A stretch of 64,000 nucleotides of DNA from Pseudocitrobacter corydidari (GTDB lineage Bacteria > Pseudomonadota > Gammaproteobacteria > Enterobacterales > Enterobacteriaceae). The DNA lies in NCBI RefSeq assembly GCF_021172065.1, contig NZ_CP087880.1, positions 4,378,583 through 4,442,582 of the forward strand, read 5' to 3'. Both the position numbers and the translations under genes were made by a program. Below, one piece after another: positions 53,388 to 62,843 of this stretch. Position 1 is the first letter of the stretch, and the number at the start of each line of letters is the position of its first letter. Below the pieces are notes generated by a model. That model saw nothing but the letters and a program-made list of their open reading frames with translations, did no database searches and was not told where the DNA came from.

Positions 53388-54566
53388 ATGAAGTTTGTTG
53401 ATGAAGCAACGATCCTGGTTGTCGCAGGTGATGGCGGTAATGGTTGCGTAAGCTTCCGCCGTGAAAAATATATTCCACGCGGTGGCCCTGATGGCGGCGA
53501 CGGCGGTGATGGCGGTGATGTCTGGCTGGAAGCGGATGAGAACCTGAACACCCTGATTGACTACCGTTTCGAAAAATCTTTCCGTGCTGAACGTGGTCAG
53601 AACGGCCAGAGCCGTGACTGTACCGGTAAGCGCGGGAAAGACGTCACCGTGAAAGTGCCGGTCGGTACGCGCGTTATCGATCAGGGCACTGGCGAAACCA
53701 TGGGCGATATGACCAAACACGGTCAGCGTCTGATGGTGGCAAAAGGTGGCTGGCACGGTTTGGGGAACACCCGTTTTAAATCGTCCGTTAACCGTACGCC
53801 GCGCCAGAAAACGATGGGTACGCCGGGTGATAAACGTGACCTGCAGCTGGAACTGATGCTGCTGGCCGACGTTGGGATGCTGGGGATGCCGAACGCCGGT
53901 AAATCCACCTTCATCCGCGCCGTGTCTGCGGCGAAGCCGAAAGTGGCGGATTATCCGTTTACCACCCTGGTGCCAAGCCTCGGTGTGGTACGTATGGATA
54001 ACGAGAAGAGCTTCGTGGTTGCCGATATTCCGGGGCTGATCGAAGGTGCCGCAGAAGGCGCAGGCCTGGGTATCCGCTTCCTGAAACACCTTGAGCGCTG
54101 CCGCGTCCTGTTGCACCTCATCGACATTGCGCCAATCGACGGTTCCGATCCAGTTGAGAACGCCCGCGTGATCATCGGCGAGCTGGAAAAATACAGCGAA
54201 AAACTGGCAAGCAAGCCACGCTGGCTGGTCTTCAACAAGATCGACCTGATGGATAAAGCCGAAGCGGAAGCGAAAGCACAAGAGATTGCAGACGCGCTGG
54301 GTTGGGAAGGTAAACACTACCTGATCTCCGCAGCCAGCCAGCAGGGCGTAAAAGACCTGTGCTGGGATGTCATGACCTTTATCATCGAGAACCCGATTGT
54401 CTCTGCTGAAGAAGCGGCACAGCCGGAGAAAGTCGAATTCATGTGGGATGACTACCACCGTCAGCAGCTTGAAGAAGCGGCTGTCGAAGAAGAAGACGAT
54501 GAAGACTGGGATGACGATTGGGACGAAGACGACGAAGAAGGCGTTGAGTTCATTTACAAGCGTTAA
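53388..54566 (+). CDS. obgE: GTPase ObgE (CgtA)
   Basis: Essential GTPase involved in 50S assembly, stringent response and chromosome segregation. It is 392 aa: glycine-rich Obg domain (1-158, with GGDGGDGGDV), G domain with GMPNAGKST, DIPG and NKID, and a highly acidic C-terminal tail of about 40 residues (EEEDDEDWDDDWDEDDEE). It is followed by a terminator shared with convergent dacB. Confidence 0.98.
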   Translation: MKFVDEATILVVAGDGGNGCVSFRREKYIPRGGPDGGDGGDGGDVWLEADENLNTLIDYRFEKSFRAERGQNGQSRDCTGKRGKDVTVKVPVGTRVIDQGTGETMGDMTKHGQRLMVAKGGWHGLGNTRFKSSVNRTPRQKTMGTPGDKRDLQLELMLLADVGMLGMPNAGKSTFIRAVSAAKPKVADYPFTTLVPSLGVVRMDNEKSFVVADIPGLIEGAAEGAGLGIRFLKHLERCRVLLHLIDIAPIDGSDPVENARVIIGELEKYSEKLASKPRWLVFNKIDLMDKAEAEAKAQEIADALGWEGKHYLISAASQQGVKDLCWDVMTFIIENPIVSAEEAAQPEKVEFMWDDYHRQQLEEAAVEEEDDEDWDDDWDEDDEEGVEFIYKR

Positions 54567-54569
54567 CCT

Positions 54570-54600
54570 AAAAAACCCGGCCTGATGGCCGGGTTTTTTT
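54570..54600. terminator. Bidirectional terminator between obgE and dacB
   Basis: AAAAAACCCGGCC-TGAT-GGCCGGGTTTTTTT; A run and T run allow use on both strands. Confidence 0.93.
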
Positions 54601-54604
54601 ATGC

Positions 54605-56038
54605 TCAGTTATTCTGATAAATATCCTTATACAACCTGCTCTCAAACCGTACCAACGGAATACGCCTGTTACGCTGATCCGCCGGTGACACCGCATAGCC
54701 AGAGAGATACTGCACAAACGCCATCCGCTGACCGCTGGCGGTGGTGATAAATCCGGCCAGGTTATACACGCCCTGCAATGACCCCGTTTTCGCGGAGACT
54801 TTGCCATCTACGCCCGCCTGATGCAGACCTGCGCGGTATTGCAGAGAACCGTCGTGCCCGGCGAGCGGCAGCATAGAGATGTAGTTCAGCTCGTTATCAT
54901 GCTGAGCAATATATTGCAGCACCTGCATCATCGTCGCAGGGGCAATCAGGTTATGCCGTGAAAGGCCGGAGCCATCGGCGATAATGGTGTTGCCTAAATC
55001 GACGCCCGCCTGTTGACGCAGGATCTGACGTACCGCATCTGAACCAGCGCGCCAGGTACCCGGCACGTTGAAACGCGCGTGGCCAATCATCCGGAAAACG
55101 GTATCGGCGATCATGTTGTCCGATTTTTTCAGCATGATCCGCAGCAGATCGTGCAGCGGCGCCGATTGCTTACTGGCGATCACCGTTCCCGGCTCGTTGA
55201 CGAGCGTCTGGCGCAGCAGCGTGCCGCTGTAGGTGATGCCAGCCTGCTTCAGTTCATCTTTAATGATCGCACCAGCGTAGCTGGCGCCGTCCTGTATCGC
55301 GAAAGCCAGTGGAAGCGGCTCTGCACGCTGCGGCAGACAGCCGGTCAGGGTGTAGCGATTAAGATCGCCGGGCACCACGTCCAGCTCGCAGTACTGTGCG
55401 TCCGGGGAGCCTTTCGCCAGCGTGCGCACCTGGCTAAACATGGTCACCGGGTAATAAGAGGCGACGCGGATAAACGCTAAATCATCCGCTTTTTGCGCAC
55501 TATAGAGAGAAATCGAGAAGCAGTTGCGATCGACAATTGCGGCAGCGGGCGGGGCGCTGAAGCACTGGGTCATGTCGTTCCACGGCCAGCCAGGGGCTTT
55601 ATCGTGACTGGCGAAAATCGAGGTATCAATCAGCACATTACCTTCAATTTTCTGTATACCTGCTCTTTTCAGGTTCGCCACCATATTGCGAATATCCTGA
55701 CGTTTTAGCGTCGGATCGCCGCCAAATCGTGCCACCAGGTCGCCTTTTAACGTGCCGTCATCGATGCTGCCTTTACTCTCTAGCGTGGTAGTAAAGCGGA
55801 AGTCTGGGCCAAGCTGTAGCAACGCCGCCAGCGCAGTAATCACTTTCTGCGTACTGGCAGGCAGTGCCATCTGCTGACTGTGATAGTCAATCTCTGGGGC
55901 TGATGCGCCCACTTTTTGCACCATAAAAGCAAGATTGGCCCCTGCGGGAAGTTGACTGGTGTACTCTTCAACATTCGCGGCCTGGACGCTAAACGCTATA
56001 CTGGTGGTCAATCCAATGATAAATCTGGAAAATCGCAT
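54605..56038 (-). CDS. dacB: D-alanyl-D-alanine carboxypeptidase/endopeptidase DacB (PBP4)
   Basis: Periplasmic class C penicillin-binding protein that trims or cleaves peptide crosslinks. It is 477 aa with a signal peptide ending SVQA (20). The SxxK motif is Ser62-TQK65, SxN is KSDNM, and KTG is SAKTGS. The long insert between SxxK and SxN typical of PBP4 is present (about 86-255). Loss of PBP4 can induce AmpC in relatives; this copy looks intact. Confidence 0.97.
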   Translation of the reverse strand: MRFSRFIIGLTTSIAFSVQAANVEEYTSQLPAGANLAFMVQKVGASAPEIDYHSQQMALPASTQKVITALAALLQLGPDFRFTTTLESKGSIDDGTLKGDLVARFGGDPTLKRQDIRNMVANLKRAGIQKIEGNVLIDTSIFASHDKAPGWPWNDMTQCFSAPPAAAIVDRNCFSISLYSAQKADDLAFIRVASYYPVTMFSQVRTLAKGSPDAQYCELDVVPGDLNRYTLTGCLPQRAEPLPLAFAIQDGASYAGAIIKDELKQAGITYSGTLLRQTLVNEPGTVIASKQSAPLHDLLRIMLKKSDNMIADTVFRMIGHARFNVPGTWRAGSDAVRQILRQQAGVDLGNTIIADGSGLSRHNLIAPATMMQVLQYIAQHDNELNYISMLPLAGHDGSLQYRAGLHQAGVDGKVSAKTGSLQGVYNLAGFITTASGQRMAFVQYLSGYAVSPADQRNRRIPLVRFESRLYKDIYQNN

Positions 56039-56284
56039 AATCCCGCGCTAACAACCTGGAAACAAGCCGACATACTACGGCGCAACGCCCTGTAAAGTAA
56101 ACGATGACCCATAGTGAACTTCAGGGTAAAATGCGTATCAAATGAGAAATTGCTGCTGACCTGGGACTTTGTACCCGGGTCGGTTTTCTTTTGCTTCTGG
56201 TCTGGCCGCGTGGCGGTGTCAGGCGGGCTGAGAGCCGGAGTGGGGTGAACTGCTCCCAACAGGAATGTTCAAGAGGTATAACAA
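56039..56284 (+). promoter_or_regulatory. greA leader region
   Basis: Divergent region between dacB and greA that includes the long greA leader. In E. coli the leader is prematurely terminated to give the GraL sRNA; the terminator is listed separately. No promoter hexamers could be assigned with confidence. Confidence 0.5.
56158..56192 (+). terminator. Leader terminator of greA (GraL-type)
   Basis: Stem GACCTGGG/CCCGGGTC (one T-G pair) followed by GGTTTTCTTTT about 93 nt before greA. Position fits the terminator that generates GraL in E. coli. Confidence 0.6.
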
Positions 56285-56761
56285 ATGCAAGCTATTCCGA
56301 TGACCCTTCGTGGCGCAGAAAAACTGCGTGAAGAACTCGATTTTTTGAAATCTGTTCGCCGTCCTGAAATCATTGCAGCCATCGCGGAAGCGCGCGAGCA
56401 TGGCGATCTGAAAGAGAACGCTGAATATCATGCTGCCCGTGAGCAGCAGGGCTTCTGCGAAGGCCGTATTAAAGATATCGAAGCCAAGCTGTCTAACGCG
56501 CAGGTGATCGACATCACCAAAATGCCTAACAATGGTCGCGTGATTTTTGGCTCCACTGTTACCGTACTGAATCTCGATACTGACGAAGAACAAACCTATC
56601 GTATCGTGGGTGATGATGAGGCGGACTTTAAGCAGAATCTGATTTCTGTGAACTCGCCAATTGCGCGTGGCCTGGTCGGCAAAGAGCAGGATGATGTCGT
56701 CACCATTCGCACGCCGGGCGGTGAAGTTGAGTACGAAATCATCAAGGTAGAGTATCTTTAA
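56285..56761 (+). CDS. greA: Transcription elongation factor GreA
   Basis: Rescues backtracked RNA polymerase by stimulating transcript cleavage through the secondary channel. It is 158 aa: N-terminal coiled coil (1-75) with tip acidic residues Asp41 and Glu44 in HGDLKENAEYH, and a C-terminal FKBP-like domain. ATG 56285 follows AAGAGG. A terminator follows downstream. Confidence 0.98.
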   Translation: MQAIPMTLRGAEKLREELDFLKSVRRPEIIAAIAEAREHGDLKENAEYHAAREQQGFCEGRIKDIEAKLSNAQVIDITKMPNNGRVIFGSTVTVLNLDTDEEQTYRIVGDDEADFKQNLISVNSPIARGLVGKEQDDVVTIRTPGGEVEYEIIKVEYL

Positions 56762-56804
56762 CGGTTGCCCAACACAGAGATGTTGATGCATTGTAAAGAT
56801 AAGA

Positions 56805-56828
56805 AAAAGGCCGCATAGCGGCCTTTTA
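56805..56828. terminator. Terminator between greA and yhbY
   Basis: Stem AAAAGGCCGC/GCGGCCTTTT with 3-nt loop; A/T-rich flanks allow use on both strands. Confidence 0.9.
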
Positions 56829-56914
56829 TCAAGCTGAAGAGCGTGGCATGTTGCTAGCCTTCGCGAAGGAAAACCCTCGTTTTACACACTGTTGTGTGCA
56901 ATTTTAGGATATTC

Positions 56915-57208
56915 TTAACGTGGCAGCGAGATTTTACGCTCTTTACTTGGGCGATAAAGCACCAGCATTTTACCGATGACCTGTACGTTACAGGCGCCGG
57001 TTTCGCGCACGATAGCGTCCACGATCAAGGTTTTGGTTTCGCGATCTTCAGACGCGACTTTCACCTTGATAAGTTCATGGTGCTCTAACGCTTGTTCAAT
57101 CTCGGCCAGTACCCCTTCGGTCAAACCATTATTGCCAAGCATGACGACCGGCTTGAGCGGATGTGCCAGACCTTTCAGGTGCTGTTTTTGTTTAGTACTC
57201 AGATTCAT
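56915..57208 (-). CDS. yhbY: CRM-domain RNA-binding protein YhbY
   Basis: Small CRM-domain protein that associates with pre-50S ribosomal particles. It is 97 aa from ATG 57208 (MNLSTKQKQ); upstream in-frame codons lie in the rlmE promoter region. The characteristic GNNGLT loop of the CRM domain is at residues 25-30, followed by IEQALEHHELIKVKV. It is divergent from rlmE across 126 bp. Confidence 0.96.
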   Translation of the reverse strand: MNLSTKQKQHLKGLAHPLKPVVMLGNNGLTEGVLAEIEQALEHHELIKVKVASEDRETKTLIVDAIVRETGACNVQVIGKMLVLYRPSKERKISLPR

Positions 57209-57334
57209 CGTATATTTTTGCTTACGTTGGGATTGAAAACGGGTCATTCTACCGCCATCTCCCATATATCGCCAAATAGTGCGTTGAAATTTACGCCGCA
57301 TGGCAACGATGTTCTGCCCCGATGGGAAAGTTAA

Positions 57335-57964
57335 ATGACAGGTAAGAAGCGTTCTGCCAGCTCAAGTCGCTGGCTTCAGGAACACTTTAGCGATAAATAT
57401 GTTCAAGCGGCACAGAAAAAGGGGTTACGTTCCCGTGCCTGGTTTAAACTTGATGAAATACAGCAAAGTGACAAACTTTTTAAGCCGGGGATGACGGTTG
57501 TCGACCTCGGTGCTGCCCCAGGAGGCTGGTCACAGTATGTGGTCACGCAGATTGGTGGCAAAGGCCGCATCATTGCTTGCGATCTTTTACCTATGGATCC
57601 AATCGTTGGTGTGGACTTCCTTCAGGGCGACTTTCGTGATGAACTCGTCATGAAAGCGTTACTGGAACGCGTGGGTGACAGTAAAGTACAAGTTGTCATG
57701 TCAGATATGGCACCAAACATGAGTGGAACACCCGCGGTGGATATCCCCCGCGCCATGTATCTGGTGGAGCTGGCGCTTGAAATGGCTCGTGATGTTCTCG
57801 CGCCAGGCGGTAATTTTGTAGTGAAGGTGTTCCAGGGCGAAGGCTTCGATGAGTATCTAAGGGAAATTCGCTCCCTGTTTACGAAGGTCAAAGTTCGTAA
57901 GCCGGACTCTTCCCGCGCACGTTCGCGAGAAGTGTACATTGTAGCGACCGGGCGAAAACCATAG
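57335..57964 (+). CDS. rlmE: 23S rRNA (U2552-2'-O)-methyltransferase RlmE
   Basis: Heat-shock methyltransferase that modifies the A-loop of 23S rRNA late in 50S assembly. It is 209 aa. The K-D-K-E tetrad is complete: Lys38, Asp124, Lys164 and Glu199. The SAM-binding DLGAAPGGWSQ is at 57-67. It forms the rlmE-ftsH operon; ftsH starts about 90 nt later. Confidence 0.98.
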   Translation: MTGKKRSASSSRWLQEHFSDKYVQAAQKKGLRSRAWFKLDEIQQSDKLFKPGMTVVDLGAAPGGWSQYVVTQIGGKGRIIACDLLPMDPIVGVDFLQGDFRDELVMKALLERVGDSKVQVVMSDMAPNMSGTPAVDIPRAMYLVELALEMARDVLAPGGNFVVKVFQGEGFDEYLREIRSLFTKVKVRKPDSSRARSREVYIVATGRKP

Positions 57965-58055
57965 AAGGTGGAATTTCAGACGAAAGTTTGAAAGAAACTG
58001 GATATAGAGTATCCTGACGCTGTTTTTAACACAGTTGTAATAAGAGGTTAATCCC

Positions 58056-59999
58056 TTGAGTGACATGGCGAAAAACCTAATACTCTGGCTGGTCATTGCC
58101 GTTGTGCTGATGTCAGTATTCCAGAGCTTTGGGCCCAGCGAGTCGAATAGCCGCAAGGTGGACTACTCTACCTTCCTGCAAGAGGTCAATCAGGACCAGG
58201 TTCGCGAAGCGCGTATCAACGGACGTGAGATCAACGTTACCAAGAAAGATAGTAACCGTTACACGACTTACATTCCGGTTAACGATCCGAAGCTTCTCGA
58301 CAACCTGCTGACTAAAAATGTCAAAGTGGTTGGCGAACCGCCTGAAGAGCCGAGCCTGCTGGCTTCTATCTTCATCTCCTGGTTCCCGATGTTGTTACTG
58401 ATCGGTGTCTGGATCTTCTTCATGCGCCAGATGCAGGGCGGCGGTGGCAAAGGTGCCATGTCGTTCGGTAAGAGCAAGGCGCGCATGCTGACAGAAGATC
58501 AGATCAAAACCACCTTTGCTGACGTCGCAGGTTGTGACGAAGCGAAAGAAGAGGTGGCTGAGCTGGTTGAATATCTGCGTGAGCCGAGCCGTTTCCAGAA
58601 ACTGGGCGGTAAAATTCCGAAAGGCGTCCTGATGGTCGGCCCTCCGGGTACCGGTAAAACGCTGCTGGCGAAAGCGATCGCTGGCGAAGCGAAGGTTCCG
58701 TTCTTTACGATTTCCGGTTCTGACTTCGTGGAAATGTTCGTTGGTGTGGGTGCATCTCGTGTGCGTGACATGTTCGAACAGGCGAAGAAAGCGGCACCGT
58801 GCATCATCTTTATCGATGAAATCGACGCCGTAGGCCGTCAGCGTGGCGCAGGCCTGGGCGGTGGTCACGATGAACGTGAACAGACCCTGAACCAGATGCT
58901 GGTTGAGATGGACGGCTTCGAAGGTAACGAAGGTATTATCGTTATCGCGGCAACTAACCGTCCGGACGTTCTTGACCCGGCGCTGCTGCGTCCTGGCCGT
59001 TTCGACCGTCAGGTTGTGGTTGGCCTGCCAGATGTTCGCGGTCGTGAGCAGATCCTGAAAGTTCACATGCGTCGCGTACCACTGTCTCCGGATATCGACG
59101 CGGCAATCATTGCCCGTGGTACCCCTGGTTTCTCCGGTGCAGACCTGGCGAACCTGGTGAACGAAGCGGCACTGTTTGCGGCTCGTGGCAACAAACGCGT
59201 TGTATCGATGGTTGAGTTCGAAAAAGCGAAAGACAAAATCATGATGGGTGCGGAACGTCGCTCCATGGTGATGACGGAAGCGCAGAAAGAATCCACCGCA
59301 TATCACGAAGCAGGCCACGCGATTATTGGTCGCCTGGTACCGGAACACGATCCGGTGCACAAAGTGACGATTATCCCGCGCGGACGTGCGTTGGGTGTGA
59401 CCTTCTTCCTGCCTGAAGGCGACGCGATCAGCGCCAGCCGTCAGAAACTGGAAAGTCAGATTTCTACGCTGTATGGCGGTCGTCTGGCAGAAGAGATCAT
59501 CTACGGTGCGGAACATGTTTCTACCGGTGCGTCGAACGACATTAAAGTCGCGACGAACCTCGCGCGTAACATGGTCACCCAGTGGGGCTTTTCCGACAAA
59601 CTCGGTCCGCTGCTGTATGCGGAAGAAGAGGGCGAAGTGTTCCTGGGGCGTTCAGTTGCGAAAGCGAAACATATGTCTGATGAAACCGCGCGTATCATCG
59701 ACCAGGAAGTAAAATCGCTCATCGAACGTAACTACGATCGTGCGCGTAAACTGCTTAACGACAATATGGACATCCTGCACGCGATGAAAGATGCACTCAT
59801 GAAATATGAGACCATCGATGCGCCGCAGATTGATGACCTGATGGCCCGCCGTGATGTTCGCCCGCCAGCCGGCTGGGAAGAACCGGGTTCATCTAACAAC
59901 TCTGACAACAATGGCACCCCGCGTGCGCCGCGTCCGGTCGATGAACCGCGTACGCCGAACCCGGGCAACACCATGTCAGAACAGTTAGGCGACAAATAA
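58056..59999 (+). CDS. ftsH: ATP-dependent zinc metalloprotease FtsH
   Basis: Membrane-anchored AAA+ protease degrading LpxC, sigma-32, SecY and other proteins; essential through control of LPS synthesis. I take TTG 58056 as start (647 aa) because AAGAGG lies 8 nt upstream; ATG 58065 gives the commonly listed 644-aa form but is 17 nt from it. In the 644 numbering: two membrane helices (4-20, 99-120), Walker A GPPGTGKT 192-199, Walker B FIDEID, and zinc site HEAGH 414-418. The C-terminal tail is Pro/Asn-rich. Control of LpxC links it to the kds, lpt and glmM genes nearby. Confidence 0.98.
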   Translation: MSDMAKNLILWLVIAVVLMSVFQSFGPSESNSRKVDYSTFLQEVNQDQVREARINGREINVTKKDSNRYTTYIPVNDPKLLDNLLTKNVKVVGEPPEEPSLLASIFISWFPMLLLIGVWIFFMRQMQGGGGKGAMSFGKSKARMLTEDQIKTTFADVAGCDEAKEEVAELVEYLREPSRFQKLGGKIPKGVLMVGPPGTGKTLLAKAIAGEAKVPFFTISGSDFVEMFVGVGASRVRDMFEQAKKAAPCIIFIDEIDAVGRQRGAGLGGGHDEREQTLNQMLVEMDGFEGNEGIIVIAATNRPDVLDPALLRPGRFDRQVVVGLPDVRGREQILKVHMRRVPLSPDIDAAIIARGTPGFSGADLANLVNEAALFAARGNKRVVSMVEFEKAKDKIMMGAERRSMVMTEAQKESTAYHEAGHAIIGRLVPEHDPVHKVTIIPRGRALGVTFFLPEGDAISASRQKLESQISTLYGGRLAEEIIYGAEHVSTGASNDIKVATNLARNMVTQWGFSDKLGPLLYAEEEGEVFLGRSVAKAKHMSDETARIIDQEVKSLIERNYDRARKLLNDNMDILHAMKDALMKYETIDAPQIDDLMARRDVRPPAGWEEPGSSNNSDNNGTPRAPRPVDEPRTPNPGNTMSEQLGDK

Positions 60000-60031
60000 A
60001 TTATCCGCACGTGATAACGTAGCATCACCTG

Positions 60032-60061
60032 AAACCCTGAGGCTTGCCTCAGGGTTTTTTT
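60032..60061 (+). terminator. rlmE-ftsH terminator
   Basis: Stem AAACCCTGAGG/CCTCAGGGTTT with CTTG loop and seven T. Confidence 0.93.
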
Positions 60062-60092
60062 ACATTCAAGACAAGAATCGGAAGGATTAGCC

Positions 60093-60941
60093 ATGAAACT
60101 CTTCGCCCAGGGCTCCACGCTGGATCTCTCTCACCCTCACGTTATGGGCATTCTGAACGTCACGCCGGATTCGTTCTCCGACGGCGGAACGCACAATACG
60201 TTAGTGGAAGCGGTGAAGCACGCTAACCTGATGATTAACGCCGGGGCGACGATTGTGGATGTCGGCGGTGAGTCTACGCGCCCAGGGGCTTCTGACGTCA
60301 GCGTTGAAGAAGAGCTGGAGCGCGTAATCCCGGTAGTGGAGGCGATAGCCCAGCGCTTTGAAGTGTGGATCTCCGTCGATACATCAAAACCGGAAGTGAT
60401 CCGCGAATCTGCGCGCGCAGGCGCGCACATTATTAATGATATCCGCTCGCTCACCGAACCCGGCGCGCTGGAAGCGGCAGCAGAAACCGGACTGCCGGTT
60501 TCCCTGATGCATATGCAGGGCAACCCGAAAACCATGCAGGAAGCGCCGAAGTATGATGACGTTTTTGCGGATGTAAATCGCTTCTTTATTGAGCATATCG
60601 CCCGTTGTGAAGCGGCAGGTATCGGAAAAGAGAAATTGATCCTCGACCCGGGGTTCGGTTTCGGTAAGAATCTCTCCCATAATTATGCATTACTGGCACG
60701 CCTGTCCGAATTCCATCATTTTGGTCTTCCGCTGTTCGTCGGAATGTCACGTAAATCGATGATTGGTCAACTGCTGAACGTTGGGCCTGCCGAGCGCCTC
60801 AGCGGCAGCCTGGCGTGTGCGGTGATTGCCGCAATGCAGGGGGCGCATATTATTCGTGTCCATGATGTCAAAGAAACTGTAGAAGCGATGCGCGTGGTGG
60901 AAGCTACGTTGTCAGCGAAGGAAAACAAACGCTATGAGTAA
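60093..60941 (+). CDS. folP: Dihydropteroate synthase
   Basis: Joins p-aminobenzoate to dihydropterin pyrophosphate in folate synthesis; the sulfonamide target. It is 282 aa. Signatures are LNVTPDSFSDGG and GGESTRPGA, with DPGFGFGK and GMSRKS in the TIM barrel. The sulfonamide-contact loops look normal, with Phe in DSFSD and Pro in TRPGA. It overlaps glmM by 8 nt. Confidence 0.97.
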   Translation: MKLFAQGSTLDLSHPHVMGILNVTPDSFSDGGTHNTLVEAVKHANLMINAGATIVDVGGESTRPGASDVSVEEELERVIPVVEAIAQRFEVWISVDTSKPEVIRESARAGAHIINDIRSLTEPGALEAAAETGLPVSLMHMQGNPKTMQEAPKYDDVFADVNRFFIEHIARCEAAGIGKEKLILDPGFGFGKNLSHNYALLARLSEFHHFGLPLFVGMSRKSMIGQLLNVGPAERLSGSLACAVIAAMQGAHIIRVHDVKETVEAMRVVEATLSAKENKRYE

Positions 60942-62271
60942 ACGTAAATATTTTGGTACCGATGGTATTCGTGGCCGCGTAGGCGATGCGCCAATCACCC
61001 CTGATTTCGTACTGAAGCTGGGCTGGGCGGCCGGGAAAGTGCTGGCAAGCCACGGTTCACGTAAAATCATCATCGGTAAAGATACCCGTATCTCTGGCTA
61101 TATGCTGGAGTCCGCGCTGGAAGCAGGCCTGGCGGCGGCGGGCCTTTCTGCCTCCTTCACTGGCCCAATGCCGACCCCTGCGGTGGCTTACCTGACGCGT
61201 ACTTTCCGTGCCGAGGCGGGCATTGTTATCTCCGCATCGCATAACCCATACTACGACAACGGCATCAAATTCTTCTCTATCGACGGCACCAAACTGCCGG
61301 ATGAAGTAGAAGAAGCCATCGAAGCGGAGCTGGAAAAAGAGATTAGCTGCGTGGATTCCGCCGAACTGGGTAAAGCCAGCCGTATCGTGGATGCCGCGGG
61401 CCGCTATATCGAATTTTGTAAAGCGACCTTCCCGAACGAACTGAGCCTGAACGACCTGAAAATCGTCGTTGACTGTGCGAATGGTGCGACGTATCACATC
61501 GCGCCGAACGTATTCCGCGAATTAGGTGCGCAGGTTGTTGCCATCGGCTGTGAGCCGGACGGCGTCAACATCAACCAGGAAGTCGGGGCAACCGACGTGC
61601 GTGCCTTACAGGCGCGCGTACTGGCCGAGAAAGCGCATCTTGGCATCGCTTTTGACGGCGACGGCGACCGCGTCATCATGGTTGACCATGAAGGTAATAA
61701 AGTCGACGGCGACCAGATCCTTTATATCATCGCCCGCGAAGGGCTGCGTCAGGGCAAACTGCGCGGCGGCGCGGTCGGCACCCTGATGAGCAACATGGGC
61801 CTGGAAGTGGCGCTGAAGCAGCTGGGCATTCCGTTTGTGCGCGCCAAAGTAGGCGACCGTTACGTGCTGGAAAAACTGCAGGAGAAAGACTGGCGCATTG
61901 GCGCGGAAAACTCCGGCCACGTCATCCTGCTGGACCAAACCACGACGGGCGACGGTATTGTGGCGGCATTGCAGGTCGTTGCAGCGATGGTACGCAACCA
62001 TATGTCTCTGCATGACCTGTGCAGCGGCATGAAGATGTTCCCGCAGGTGCTGGTCAACGTGCGCTTCACCGCGGGCAGCGGCGACCCGCTGGAAAACGAA
62101 ACGGTGAAAGCGGTGACGGCTGAGGTGGAAGCCGCACTGGGCAACCGTGGCCGCGTGCTGCTGCGTAAATCTGGCACTGAACCTCTCATTCGCGTGATGG
62201 TAGAGGGCGAAGATGAAGCACAGGTTACCGCTTTCGCTAATCGCATTGCGGATGCGGTGAAAGCGGTCTGA
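60934..62271 (+). CDS. glmM: Phosphoglucosamine mutase GlmM
   Basis: Converts glucosamine-6-P to glucosamine-1-P for peptidoglycan and LPS synthesis. It is 445 aa; the active-site phosphoserine Ser102 is in ISASHNPYYDNG. Metal loop FDGDGDRV and sugar-binding GxENSGH (GAENSGHV) are seen. Translation is coupled to folP by an 8-nt overlap. An intrinsic terminator follows. Confidence 0.98.
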   Translation: MSKRKYFGTDGIRGRVGDAPITPDFVLKLGWAAGKVLASHGSRKIIIGKDTRISGYMLESALEAGLAAAGLSASFTGPMPTPAVAYLTRTFRAEAGIVISASHNPYYDNGIKFFSIDGTKLPDEVEEAIEAELEKEISCVDSAELGKASRIVDAAGRYIEFCKATFPNELSLNDLKIVVDCANGATYHIAPNVFRELGAQVVAIGCEPDGVNINQEVGATDVRALQARVLAEKAHLGIAFDGDGDRVIMVDHEGNKVDGDQILYIIAREGLRQGKLRGGAVGTLMSNMGLEVALKQLGIPFVRAKVGDRYVLEKLQEKDWRIGAENSGHVILLDQTTTGDGIVAALQVVAAMVRNHMSLHDLCSGMKMFPQVLVNVRFTAGSGDPLENETVKAVTAEVEAALGNRGRVLLRKSGTEPLIRVMVEGEDEAQVTAFANRIADAVKAV

Positions 62272-62292
62272 TACTGGCGATAAGTGATTAAT

Positions 62293-62318
62293 AAGGCGGC
62301 GGTTGCCGCCTTTCTTTT
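62293..62318 (+). terminator. folP-glmM terminator
   Basis: Stem AAGGCGGC/GCCGCCTT with GGTT loop and TTTCTTTT tail. Confidence 0.88.
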
Positions 62319-62335
62319 AGGGAAAATAGGCTTTT

Positions 62336-62364
62336 TTGCTGTTTTTTTCCGCAGTTGATACAAT
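62336..62364 (+). promoter_or_regulatory. secG promoter
   Basis: TTGCTG (62336-62341), 17-bp spacer, TACAAT (62359-62364); start of secG is 137 bp downstream. Confidence 0.55.
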
Positions 62365-62500
62365 GCGATAAAATTGCCCTTGCGAAGGTGATTCGCTTTG
62401 GTTAGTATTCACACCCGCTTCAGTGGGAAACATTAAAAACGCCCACTTTAATTGGTCGAAGCAATTGGTATGCGGCAACTCCGCAAGGAACAGGTTGATT

Positions 62501-62830
62501 ATGTACGAAGCTCTTTTAGTAGTTTTCCTTATTGTAGCGATTGGCCTCGTAGGTCTGATCATGCTGCAGCAAGGTAAAGGCGCTGATATGGGAGCCTCCT
62601 TCGGAGCAGGCGCTTCCGGCACGCTGTTTGGTTCAAGTGGTTCTGGTAACTTCATGACCCGCATGACCGCAGTTCTGGCAACGTTGTTCTTCATTATCAG
62701 TCTGGCGCTGGGTAACATTAACAGCAACAAGACCAATAAAGGAAGCGAGTGGGAAAATCTGAGTGCGCCGAAAACCGAGCAAACTCAGCCAGCTGCACCG
62801 GCTCAGCCGACCAGCGATATCCCACACTAA
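62501..62830 (+). CDS. secG: Preprotein translocase subunit SecG
   Basis: Auxiliary membrane subunit of the SecYEG channel that aids SecA-driven export. It is 109 aa from ATG 62501 with AAGGAACAGG ribosome site. Two membrane helices (about 2-22, 53-72) surround the glycine-rich loop GASFGAGASGTLFGSSGSG. The C-terminal tail is Ala/Pro/Gln-rich. A tRNA-Leu follows 13 nt after the stop and is probably cut from the same transcript. Confidence 0.97.
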   Translation: MYEALLVVFLIVAIGLVGLIMLQQGKGADMGASFGAGASGTLFGSSGSGNFMTRMTAVLATLFFIISLALGNINSNKTNKGSEWENLSAPKTEQTQPAAPAQPTSDIPH

Positions 62831-62843
62831 GAGTAGTATCTGT

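Noticed and set aside
60093..60941. Sulfonamide-resistant type folP
   Set aside because: Conserved Phe and Pro positions in the drug-binding loops are normal and the gene is in its chromosomal place.
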